Shown here piece by piece: positions 12,747 through 24,800 of a stretch of DNA of 64,000 bases. A program made the translations under genes and the position numbers. The stretch is from the NCBI RefSeq assembly GCF_001949145.1, contig NW_019091510.1, positions 597,146-661,145 of the forward strand, in the 5' to 3' direction. Numbering within the stretch: position 1 is the stretch's first letter; each line of letters begins with the position of its first letter. The notes below the pieces were generated by a model. That model ran no database searches, was not told the origin of the DNA, and saw nothing but the letters and a program-made list of their open reading frames with translations. This stretch comes from Acanthaster planci. Lineage: Eukaryota; Echinodermata; Asteroidea; Valvatida; Acanthasteridae.

Positions 12747-12896
12747 CTAGGACGTCCTTGGTAGGTCCACATCCATGTCCTTGGTCAAGAGGTCATCCTT
12801 GTTTAGATAGTGTGCTATTGTGTAGGTGGATGTCACGTCACTGCTTACCAAGATGTTGGCAATGGCTGTCCACTTTTCAAATGGAATGCAGGAACT
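12747..12896 (-). CDS. TRPC4AP: TRPC4AP terminal coding exon
   Basis: Acceptor TTGTTCAG precedes 12896 and the stop TAG is at 12749-12747. It encodes SSCIPFEKWTAIANILVSSD, VTSTYTIAHYLNKDDLLTKD and MDVDLPRTS. The SSCI(P/S)F..W start and the acidic end match the vertebrate C-terminus. Confidence 0.92.
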   Translation of the reverse strand, partial: SSCIPFEKWTAIANILVSSDVTSTYTIAHYLNKDDLLTKDMDVDLPRTS

Positions 12897-15800
12897 CTGA
12901 ACAAATAGAAATCAACATAAACAAAGGGGAAGTCTTTCCAAATGATAAGGCAACACTGATAAGAAGAGGTCAGAGCACCACACGGTCTTCCTGAGATGGG
13001 TCACCACTGCAGTTGGCAAGTTGGTTGGTTAGCAACCATACATCATACAGTGATGCTTATGCAAATAACCAAGAATATCTTTATCCAACTGCATAANNNN
13101 NNNNNNNNNNNNNNNNNNNNNNNNNNNNNNNNNNNNNNNNNNNNNNNNNNNNNNNNNNNNNNNNNNNNNNNNNNNNNNNNNNNNNNNNNNNNNNNNNNNN
13201 NNNNNNNNNNNNNNNNNNNNNNNNNNNNNNNNNNNNNNNNNNNNNNNNNNNNNNNNNNNNNNNNNNNNNNNNNNNNNNNNNNNNNNNNNNNNNNNNNNNN
13301 NNNNNNNNNNNNNNNNNNNNNNNNNNNNNNNNNNNNNNNNNNNNNNNNNNNNNNNNNNNNNNNNNNNNNNNNNNNNNNNNNNNNNNNNNNNNNNNNNNNN
13401 NNNNNNNNNNNNNNNNNNNNNNNNNNNNNNNNNNNNNNNNNNNNNNNNNNNNNNNNNNNNNNNNNNNNNNNNNNNNNNNNNNNNNNNNNNNNNNNNNNNN
13501 NNNNNNNNNNNNNNNNNNNNNNNNNNNNNNNNNNNNNNNNNNNNNNNNNNNNNNNNNNNNNNNNNNNNNNNNNNNNNNNNNNNNNNNNNNNNNNNNNNNN
13601 NNNNNNNNNNCAGTCACCACTTGATGCCCTGCATGACAGTCACCACTTGATGCCCTGCATGACAGTCACCACTTGATGCCATTCACAATTACCATCTCAT
13701 ATTGATCCATTTCTCGGTGCTGGCTCCGTATTTTTCTCATACTTTTTGCCATTTCTCAAAGCTTTGAAGGCTTGCTTACTATGTAAGAACTGTGCACAAC
13801 GCCATGGTGTTTGCTAACGACATTGTCCCATGGGCATAGTGTCATGTGGGCCATTGAGAGTGCCCTTTTAATCAGGATAAGAGAACTTGTTCAATATCTC
13901 ACAGATTGATAAACTGCCCGACTTCTTGAGGTCAGTCCATCACTGTAGCCTGTCCAACATGGACAATATATGGTTTTATATCACGAGATGCAAGATTTTC
14001 ATCAGAGGTAAAAAAAAGGAATGTCACTGCACAAAACGAGGCAGAAAGTCTGATAAAAAGTGCCTGAGAAGAGTTTTTTCCATATTACCTAACCCACTGT
14101 GGCAAAAACGCTCCATGGAAACTGTGATGCAGCCATGCTGCCAGCTCAGTCATGACAATACGCAGATATATCCAAGGTATTTGGAATGCTTAATTGGTTT
14201 TTTTTCTTCTCAGTGTTTCAAAGCAGTGCATTTACATACCTTCTCAAGCTGGCTAGAGTCCTTGTCTTTGTGAAGGTAATGATCTCTCCAGAAGAACACA
14301 AGCTCTCTACGAGTGGAAGAAAGTGACGCCAATCATTTCAAGATACAACAGAAGTATGCTAAAAGTATGGTCAAAATTAAAGTAATTGTAAAAGTATTAC
14401 ACAAAGTAAAATATGCATAAATGTGCTCTGTTTTTGTTATCTGTGCACGTTCATTCATTTCAGTAATTTGGAATTTGAATGACAATAAAAAGGAGTCCTT
14501 TTTCTACAGCTGTCATCTCTTGTGCATGTCCAAGCTCATCTCAAATGACAAACCTACATGAAATTGTACACAAAAATCTGACAGTCCCAGATGAAAAGCT
14601 TTTCTATCATGATGATTTACAAGGGGGAAAACATCACATAAGGTTGGAGAGATTTGGAATGGACAAAGTTCACAGGGCAGTTGCTTTCCCTTGAATACTG
14701 TGTTTCTTATTCATACATACAGTCACAAGGTTTTCTTGGAAAGCCAAACAGCATTTCAAAAGACAAATTAAAAAGTACAACCACATGTCTTTATCAAATA
14801 TTGTTTTACACACTGCACAGAGAGCTAATGTAAGCCCCTCTACAAATAAAAATATCCTGGATAGATAAAATCAAGGATACATCAGGAAGACGCCTCACAG
14901 CAGCAGGATACATCATCCAACAACAGCCGGAAAACTGTTAGCACCATAACTAAAACCAGTCACACGAGAACAATGATCAAGTGCTGGGATCGGTCCAGCG
15001 CGAGACCAACCTGAAGTTCTGCAGCAGGAAGCCTGGCTTGAGCTGGCTCTGTTCCTCATCCCTTAGCTCTGAGAGATACTGGGGCAGCTCACACGACCGC
15101 TCGGCAAACATCAGGAAGATAATGGTGGTGTTCAGGCAGCTCACGTTCTCCTGTCATGACAGAATTGTGGAGATGTTGAAGTTACAAGAAATCAATCAAG
15201 GAGAAATTCACAGTCATTGTAGAAAACACCGCCAGGCAGAAACAGATTCAGATTCTGTGTGGCCAATATGAAGTAAGATACAAACCTGTGTGAGGATTTC
15301 GACGTGGACAGTATTGATGAGTTTGATGAGGAATCTTATTCTCATTTCTCTCTTGCGGATGAACTGGAGCAGCCGGCAACTCCTCATGGCATACTCTGGA
15401 AAAGACAGAAACACAACGGATACTGCTTCAGAGAACACACACACAAACACTGGTAATGTACTGGCAATGAGCTAGTTAACCCTCCGGGAGACGGCAAGAG
15501 CCACAGCTTTGTGTGAGGATTAGTGCATACCACACATACAGTCTATTCACCATGCAGCTGCTGGTTCAATGGGGCCTGCTGCTGGACAAAGCCCTCCACT
15601 CAGGGCATACCACAGTCCAGCAGTCATGGTCAAAGGAATTACCGGCGCGAAGGGGTTAAGTATCACAACAACTCTTGCTCAAAAATGAAATGCGTCATAG
15701 GTGAGTCCTGAACATCAACACGCACACACTAACTTCAGCTCTATCGGCGTGGCCATATGATGACTAACATGCACTTAACAGTGTTTGAGGTGGCAAGCAG

Positions 15801-18800
15801 TGCTACAGTCGAGTCCTTGCCATCCCAGTCCAATCCCAGTCCGAGTGTGAAATTATTTAAAATTATCAAGAATGGTAGCTGTTAGCAGAAAGTCGGTAGA
15901 CGGTTAAAATTCACGAAAAACGGTAGTCTACCGCCCAAAGCTGTAGAGTTTGCAAGTATGCCTCAGTCCATTCTTGTGAGTGCACTCCATCTTCGTATGG
16001 TAGCTTCATAAATCATTTTGTGAAAGATTTTCATTTAAATTCCAGAACATGCAATATTAGCAGATATATAGACTTACGACAATGCTTCCATGGTGTACAA
16101 ATGTAAGTTTTGTAGTGTTAAAATTTAAGATTCATCTGTCATGCCAGTTTGGCATGGTAGTCTTATTAGTCTGGTTCCTTGGTTCTGATTCTTCTACTAC
16201 ATAATCAAGCTTCGTTTGTGAGTCTTTCATTAGGGAACTATTCCACAGAGTCCACGCACTAGTGCAACATCAATTGTTCATCAGGAGGGTACTGTAAATG
16301 TACACTGTACATGAACAGTACTTCCGGTGGCCCCGCATCACGCGATGGTTGTAAAAGGCATGTGGTGAGAATTCACTAATAATCAACTGCGAACATGGAA
16401 TGTATGGCATTTCCGCTGTACAACAATTCTAAATTCTCACTACATCCAATTGTGCTTATGTATATTCAGATTTACATTATGTTTGCCAATTTCCGATAGC
16501 CACGCCCTTTCGTTCCATATTAGGCTAACAATGTCGTAAATGGCCATGAAAAACGTTTTTTGATTGGACGCTGATCACATTCAGACTCATGCTCGATCAA
16601 AGGCAACTCCGGAGGGAAAACTGATTTTGAAGCAATCCAGTGCACGACAGTGTAGCCTAATTTGCCTTTCGTTTGATCATTTTTGATCGAAGTCGTAGCA
16701 TAAATACGTTGTAATGGAATTTTGCCAGATCTCTAACTTGTTCGCAAATCTCAAATAACAAAATGCCATTATCCGTTAGAAAAGACTGATGGAAGATCGC
16801 CCCTTTGGCTATGTGGGTGCCGTCCTGGGAAAGAATGCTTGAGGTTCTTCGTACACAGCGAAAGCATAGTTTAGTAGTTTAATCTGTTTCGTTAAAAATA
16901 ACGAAAACACAATTTGCTGGAAATCTAATTTTATCTTGTATCCTTTAAAGGAAGAAACTCCCATTTGAGCATGCTATTTTTTTCTTGCTTTCACATATCC
17001 TACGACCGTTTTGTTGAGTCAAGCGTTGTCCAAACACAACCACTTTTGGTCTGTAAAACATGGTCAGAAACTGTCACACCTCCGACGGTAACTTTCTAGG
17101 GAATTTTAACTCCTAAACAAACTTTAGGGAAACAGTTTGGAAAAAAAATTATGTTCACATCAAAGTTGCTCGTGGATGGGATGGAGAGGAGATTTGATGC
17201 TTGTATTGAACATACACACGGAAGTACTATATACGGCATGTACGTTTGTAGCGAGCTCTTTGATGTCTCGATGTGCATTGTACATGTATGTACATGTGTG
17301 TACACGTCCAAACCAGAACCGAAGTTTGACAAAAAATTTCCAAACCGTGTCCAAACCAAACCCGAACCTTGGCAGCTACTTTCAGCACTACCCATGCCTA
17401 CACCGTGCCCTGAGTTTCCATCTGAAGCTGGTCCAAACACAGGGTCCTCAAACTGGACTATGCATGTAGCGCTAGCGTTGCAGTGCAACCGAAGTGTCTT
17501 TCAAGGAAGCATGAGAACTATGACTTTGTTCAATGAAACGGCAGTAAAGTAGAGGTAAAAATCTGGGGTTGTTTTACTGGCCTCAGGCCGAAGCCTCAAC
17601 ATATTTGAGTCCTCACTGTTCAAGTCTGAGTCCAAGTCCAAGTCTGGGTCTCGTCTGTCTGAGTCCTTGAAAATAGGGACTCGAGTCCAGACTAGAGTCA
17701 GAGTCCGGACTCGAGTCCTCCAGCACTGGTGGCAAGACATGAGGTGCTGCCTCAAAGTGCTGGTAGGGCTGTGTGGAATATCTGAATATTCGATCAATAA
17801 TCGAATATTCGAGTATTATTTTCCAGATTTGAGTATTTGAATGCTAAATTCATGAAAAGAAAGGGCAAACTTTTTTTGGTTTTAAATTAGGACAACTGCA
17901 TTATGGAGGCTTGCTTCAAGCACATTCAAATGAAAAGTGACAGAAATCTTACAATGATTCAGAAAGTAAATTATGCATGAAACAATGTAAAAGGGATGGA
18001 AATTTTCAAAAGGGCAAGAAGTATTGTCCATCTCTTAAATCTTGCTAAATCATGGCTGGAGCTACTCCTAGACATGAGAAGCTATTTTAATGATTATAAT
18101 GAACAATTGTGTGCGTTATTGCAACTGATTTTGTTTATAGTTTGTTCATCAACAATCTGCCAGTCGGTACGAACGAAAATTTGGACATGCGATCAAAATG
18201 AAGGTTGAATATTTGAACAGTGAATTATTTGAATTGACTCGGCCCTACCTCAAAGCAACGTACAACTGCACATGACAAGAAATGCTTAATGCCTGAACTA
18301 GGGCACTCGTGCACAGACATGAGACATGCCAGGAAGAGGACCCGTCAGCCTAGCATAGATTCTCTACAGTCATCGTGAAAATGCGCGCAGAGCCCATGGC
18401 CAAATTGCCATATACTAATATCACTATCATTTCATGATTTGAAGGAGAGAAGCACGCATGGTCAAACACAGAAGCATCGTACTCTAGCACAGAACTGGCT
18501 GACAACATCAGTCACAAAAGAAACGGGTGAAATTCTGAAGTTTCAGAAGATAGCTTTTTTTTTTTACTTGAAGCCCCATTCTCACCGTAATTGTCAGGCT
18601 GTTCCCTCTGGAAATGATCCAAGGTCAGGATCAGACATCGGACAAACATGTTGGAGTCCACAATATTCTCTGTCACCAACTTCAGGAAGGAATCCAACTG
18701 AAATATAATTGAAAATACTTTTTATTTAAAACATAAGTCTATCGTCTGTCAGACTCTCTTCTTGAAGTAAAAATGTCAAAATCTCTGCCTCCCTAAGTTT

Positions 18801-21800
18801 TTGTTGAGTCTTTGTAAGTTTGGAGTAAGTAACGCCTTGAGTATGAGCACTTTCAAGGCGAAATTTGGCTGTACTGTTTTTTTTTTTGTGAAGTTTCATA
18901 CTTTCTTGTTGGACCCTGAGAAATCTGAAGCCTTTACACAGACCACAAATAGGAGGAACTGCTCATTGAAGATTGGCAGTGAGAAATAATGAAGCTCTTG
19001 CGAGCTCAAGGTATCATCCAATTTCGATAAACTTTGCAGAATACAACGTATGTACTGCTCTAAGGTTCGCCAACTTTCAATAAAATTTGTGATTCAACGC
19101 CTCGCTGACAATGAAGGGGCCTAAACAATCAATCTTAGATTGGGCAAAAAAACAAGATTTTAACCAAGTACTTAACATTCACAAAAGATGCAAAATTGTA
19201 AAATGCCCAAAGTGAAGAGTAGCGAAGACTCGCTAACCTAACAAGACACGTGAGTAGTTGATCAGCCCCATTCTCATTGTTATCCGCTTTGCTGATACTT
19301 GAGCAGCCCGAGGAAGCTACTCTTGCACAGAGTAATCTGTTTCATACCTTTTCTTGCGTGTCAATCAACTTGTTGAATCTCTTGAAGGCAATGTGGTTGA
19401 ACTTCATGAGTTCGGCCAACAGGTCAAAGTTGCTCTGTAGCACCTCCTTGGACTTGGTGCCTACGCTGTTGATGTTGGTGAAGATGGCCTCTAGGAGACC
19501 CTTCCTGAGCAAGAAGGTCTGGTCAGCAAAGGAGGTCTTACCCCTCAGGAAGCTCTCAATTGATCTGGACATCCAGAACCTAGTGGGACGAAGCAAATCA
19601 GCTGAGGTCTTGTCACTTAGCTCTAGGCATGCATTAACGGGTACTACAGGAATGGATACTTTAACCCTTACTCTCTGGGCCTTTTTGTTAGGATACATCA
19701 TCGGTCATTCAAAATCTTCCATCTCCAGGCAAAAGATAGATAAAGTATCAATCTTCAGAAGTCCTTATTTTTCTTGAATATGTTCCGTGGAGGGGTGACT
19801 ATTGCATCAATCATTCAGAATCCTTCTGTCGTTCCTGTCAATATGTTGAGGCAGCATAAATGATGTCCAGTATAATCTAGGCCAAAATGTATCCATGCCG
19901 GAGCAACACAGGGCGTGGCCCAAGACTGTGGCACAATGTATCCTTCAAAATGACTCACAGGGGTTTTGAGGAGTTAGACAAGTTAACAGGTTTAAGGAAG
20001 TAAGACGAGGGTAACAGGGTATACATGATGGGAACCTGTTCCAACATTCTAAGGGGAAAAAAATCCCTACATCAAGAAAAATGGTCAACATGCAGAACCC
20101 ACAACAACATGATCTTTTCACCAAAACTGATTCCAACTACCTCTGGTCATCATAAACTTGCTGTTGTCCATATATCTCCATTAGCCCATCTGAGGTTTGG
20201 TTTGGGTACAATCTTGTGTCTTTGCTCCAAATTTACCCACTTCAAATAGCGCCCTCCTATTGTGTCTGCCACGCTTCCAAAAAGCTAATTGTTGATACTG
20301 AGGCTGCTTGAACCGAACCACTGCCCAGTAACGACATGGCTATGAATGAAAAATCTGTTTTGGTGTTCCATATGCACTTACCAAACAAAAAACCTCTTGA
20401 AATCTTTCTTCTTCCTCAGTGAGCTATCATGCAATTCTTAATGTTGGTCATGACTAACCAGTCCCACAATTCAGAATCTGTTCCCGACCTTGATAGTCAG
20501 GTATTTGGGTATGGCTTGGCCCTATTCACTTCCAGAGGACATACAAACTACACATTTAAGACACGGTAGGGAGATAATTGACACTAGTGAGTACCACAAT
20601 GCATTTTTTACACCATAGGGGTATCATGCATCTAGAGCAATGTACCCTCGAGGGGGTAAAACAGACAGGTTTCATATTCCACAGGCAGTCAAGAACCAGT
20701 TTGTTAGGGTGAGAGGTTGCCCCAATATGGAATAGATTCTAACAGTGTGACATTGGATTATTACTGTGATTCGGCTTGCGTGTGGGATAGGAGATGAAAA
20801 AGTTGCAGGGTTTTATCAAGGAGTAGATATGTCCTAAACATAAACCTACACATGACATCAAGGAAGTGATATGATGCAATTTATGTGCATGCAGAGTTCC
20901 TGCGCCTTAAGGACAATTAAATTCCATGACTTTTCCATGATCAATTTAAGAAACTCCATGACCCAATGATGCAATTTCTTGAACTATTCGGACTTTCAAA
21001 GTTGCGAATAAAATCATGCATTTTATGCACTTATTTCTGTTAATAGAAATCACACACAGTGTTTGAAAAATTACATGAATTTCCCATGACTTTAGTCATT
21101 TTTACAAAATTCCATGACTTTTCCAGGCCTGGAAAAAGAAAACAAATTTCCATGACTTTTTCATAGCTTTTCCAGGTCGCGGCAAGCCTGGCATGGCTTT
21201 TTTTACAGACTACACATGTGACTATCCTAAGCAGATGAGATTGCAGCCTCTCCTACAACACATACTGATTCTTGTTTGAAGCTGGCACTGGAATGAGAAT
21301 GGTACCTGAATGGTGACTCGGCAGGCTCCTTCTTAAGTACATCAACAAGCTTGGTTAAGATTCCCTTTGGCCCCGTACACAGCAAAGACCTGTGCAAATG
21401 ATGACCAGGAAACAGAAATAAGCTAAACTGATGGAATAATACAAATGAAAGTGTCTGCTCTCGACTCTGTTTGTAGTCAATTAATAGCTGTCAATTTGGG
21501 TGGTAGTTTACACAATTGATTTCTCCTAGGAAGACGTGATACCTTTGGGGAGAGTCAGTCACTTGACATGGGGCTTCATATCCCAGGAAAATTAAAGTGT
21601 AGCCAATGTGCGAGTGGCTGCCTGAACGGTAGATTTTTTAGGAGGACTAAGGACGATTTCAAGGCAAATAACTTGAAGGGCTATTAAATCCTGACAGGGC
21701 TGAGTTATTTAGACCTTTTCACAGTCCAAGCCGAACCCCCCACCTTTGCTGCCTCATGACTAATCTCTTTTTTAAACGTGAGGTGCACGCATGCCTGCAT

Positions 21801-24800
21801 TTTGAGTACATCTGTGATGTTTCAATTCAATCTGACAAAGAATTTTACAGTTATGAAGATTACAGCTCACAATCTAACACAGGTCAGCCTGTACACGAAT
21901 ACTGGGCACATGCCAACGGAAAATGTCATAATTTTTGGCCTTTCTTGGAAAACTGGACATCTTAAGACAACAGCAAGTCCTATCCTAAAATAAGTCTCAA
22001 AATGACTGCAAAACATCATTGGAAAAAAGCTCTGAATGCTCACGTCCGATTAAACAAATGCTTTGCAATAGCTTTTTTCAGGGTTCTGATTCATCGATTT
22101 TAAAGAGGGGAGTCAGGTTGGCGCAGCGTTTCTTTTCTCACCTTCCACCTCTGGGAGCCTGGGTTCGAATTTGGCTCGGTCCAGATGTGGATTTGGTTTT
22201 CAGTCCCTACCTGAGTCTGTGGGTTTCCCCCGAAACATTTACCCGGGGTTTTCCCTCTCACATCTAAAACTGAACATTTCTTCATTGCCTTCTTCACTCA
22301 TTATCATCTTGTAATTGGCGCTAGATTGCGCTGTTGGATGATCTGATAAATAAATAAATAAATACATCAAAATAAATTGAGGTAACCTTAGGCATATATT
22401 TCTTGAAGCACTTTAACCGTGGTTAACTTATGGTAAGACCTTCACAATGCTTCTGCACTGGAATTTTGGCAAACTCAGTCATCTACTCTCTATCAATACC
22501 ACATGCTGATGTACCAGTTTCTTAGCCAACCAAAATATAGTCTGATACCCTGACTCACCTATCAATGTCTCTGACTGCCTCTAATGGTGGAAGGTTGGCA
22601 CTGGTTGATATTCTGTTCAACTCGTTGATCTCACTTCTTGTAAGTATAAGGTACTTATTCCTTCAAAAGGGTAAGAACAGAGCTGTGTAAATGCTAAACT
22701 CAGCAGAGAGAGAGTTCCGTAAATGCTACAATTGGAGTAGAAGATGAAAGATCTAGTACTGGTAAGTGAAAATACAAGAAGCATTTCTGTATATTTCCTG
22801 ACATTAGAAGTTTGATTTATAGTATAGTCAGAGGGAAGTGTACAAACATACTTGCACAGAAATGAAGTTTTGATAAGTTGTATACATTCAAATTGAAGCA
22901 AAGAGAAAGAGCAGTTGAACAAAAATTAAACTAGTCTTCCTGTGCTGTCCACTGCTACTTTTGGTAACTTGATCCATTGTGTAAAACTCAACATATATCA
23001 TCTTGAACATTCAGGGAGGAGTTGGGTGCAATGACAAGGTGATGTTGGGAAAGAGAGAGAGGCTAAAATTAAGGGTTTTGTCTAAGAACTCCACACTGGG
23101 AAATAAGTCAGATATGTAATGGATTCAGTGAGCATTCACTGAATTTCATTACCAAAACCTGGGTCTGAGGTAACTAAGGCTGAGTCACATATCTGTTGAT
23201 ATGGGTCTGTCTTCAACGTCGAAAAAACCTGACTCACTCGTTCTGATCACAGAAGCTGTGGACCAGTCTCAGGAACTGTACTTTGAGCGCCACCTCCGGA
23301 CTGCAGTCACAGTTCTCGTTCAGTCCATGCATAGGCTGAGATCTTAGGTTACATCTCCAGATGACCTTATCAAACAGGACGTTCAGACCCGCCATCAACT
23401 TGTACTTGGACAACATTTCATGAACCTGGTAATAAACAACAGACAAGTGCAATTGAAAGGAGAACTGCCTGTATATGTGTGCAAATATGAACCTCTGGTA
23501 AAAAAGATGCTAAAATAAAACTTGAACTTAAGTGACACTGTCCAGACCCAAATGTGTCACAGCTTTCAATGAACTGCCTCCCGTTCTTACAGATGCAGGG
23601 TTCCGGCACCTAAAGGACAACTGAATTCCATGACTTTTCCATGACCAAATTATGAAAATCCATGACCCAATAATGCAATTTCTTGAACTCTTTGGACTTT
23701 TAAAGTTGCAACTAAAATCAAGCATGTTATGCACTTTATTTCTGATAACAGAAATCACACAGTGTTTGAAAAATTTGATGACTTTTTCATGACTTTAAGT
23801 ATTTTTTTACAAATTCCATGACTTTTCCAGGCCTGGAAAATGAAAACAAATTTCCATGACTTTTCCAGGCCATATGAACCCTGCAGATGTTAACCACTTC
23901 CTGCCGGGCAACCTGTTTTCGAGTACATAGGCTTTATATGCAGAGCTGGGGAGTCCGGAGAAAAGAATTGGGCCTTATAACAAAAGACCGTGCTCAGCAC
24001 AAAAGACTGAGCTGCTGGGAATTACCGACATTTTTTCACTCTCAATAGTGGAGATAATCCAGCCTTGTTTTGAAACAGTATACCACGGTTTGAGGCATTT
24101 AGAGCGAGCAGATTGCCACCGGGGACAAAAATCAAAGCCCAAAGAGTCCTTCATGTGGGTATAAATGGCCATTAAATGAAATGATGAATTTTTGAAGAAT
24201 TTTGAAAATGGAAAATCTTGAAAAGGACACGGTATTTTGTCTTACTCAAGAAAAATCCACCCGGCAGCAAGTGGTTAATCTGTGGTCTATGCACAATTCA
24301 CTACGGTCACTATGCTCCCTCTAATCTACATTTGAGCCCATCTTTATCTCTTTTGGTTGACTTGCCTATTCATCAACAGTTCTACATGCAGAGTCAGCCT
24401 ACATTTTCAACTTTTCAGTCAGGTCATCACAACCCCTGGACTGATTCTCATAACCATTCTTCTTAATCACTTGCGACTATCTTCATAATCCAATTCTCCC
24501 AGTAAAATACACTTACTTATTCCCTTATTTAATTTGTATTAGTTTCATTTGCGCCATTTAATTCTTCAATTTTCACTGGTTCAACAAATCATGCTGATTT
24601 CATCATGTGCAGTGATATACCAGAATGGAAATTACACCTTTGAAAGGTGAAATAACTATAAATGGAACCAGCTTGTAAGTCGTAAATGCAAACAAAACAA
24701 ACAAAAATGTGTGTCCCTTGGAAGACTTTCACATCTACAAAAATGTTTTGTAGATGGAAAAAAATCATGATTAAGCCTCAAAATTGGAGGGAAAAATGTT

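Larger units (their letters stand above)
15396..18585 (-). other. TRPC4AP intron with several repeats
   Basis: Contains a TTAA MITE (15476-15659), a degenerate GAGTCC/AAGTCC hexamer tract (about 17600-17720) and a 490-bp element with 8-bp target duplication (17758-18247). Small overlapping ORFs around 17.1-17.5 kb arise from ACATGTAC- and CCAAACC-rich simple sequence and look non-coding. Confidence 0.7.

Noticed and set aside
12996-13676. Long ORFs spanning the N run (also 49758-50352)
   Set aside because: They consist mostly of undetermined residues created by translating N.
17096-17552. Overlapping ORFs of 110-133 codons on both strands
   Set aside because: They arise from simple ACATGTAC/CCAAACC-rich sequence inside a TRPC4AP intron. 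No family match, and all frames are open alike.
22107-22180. A functional tRNA gene
   Set aside because: A and B boxes are present, but the sequence does not fold into acceptor, D, anticodon and T arms and continues into a SINE body and tail.
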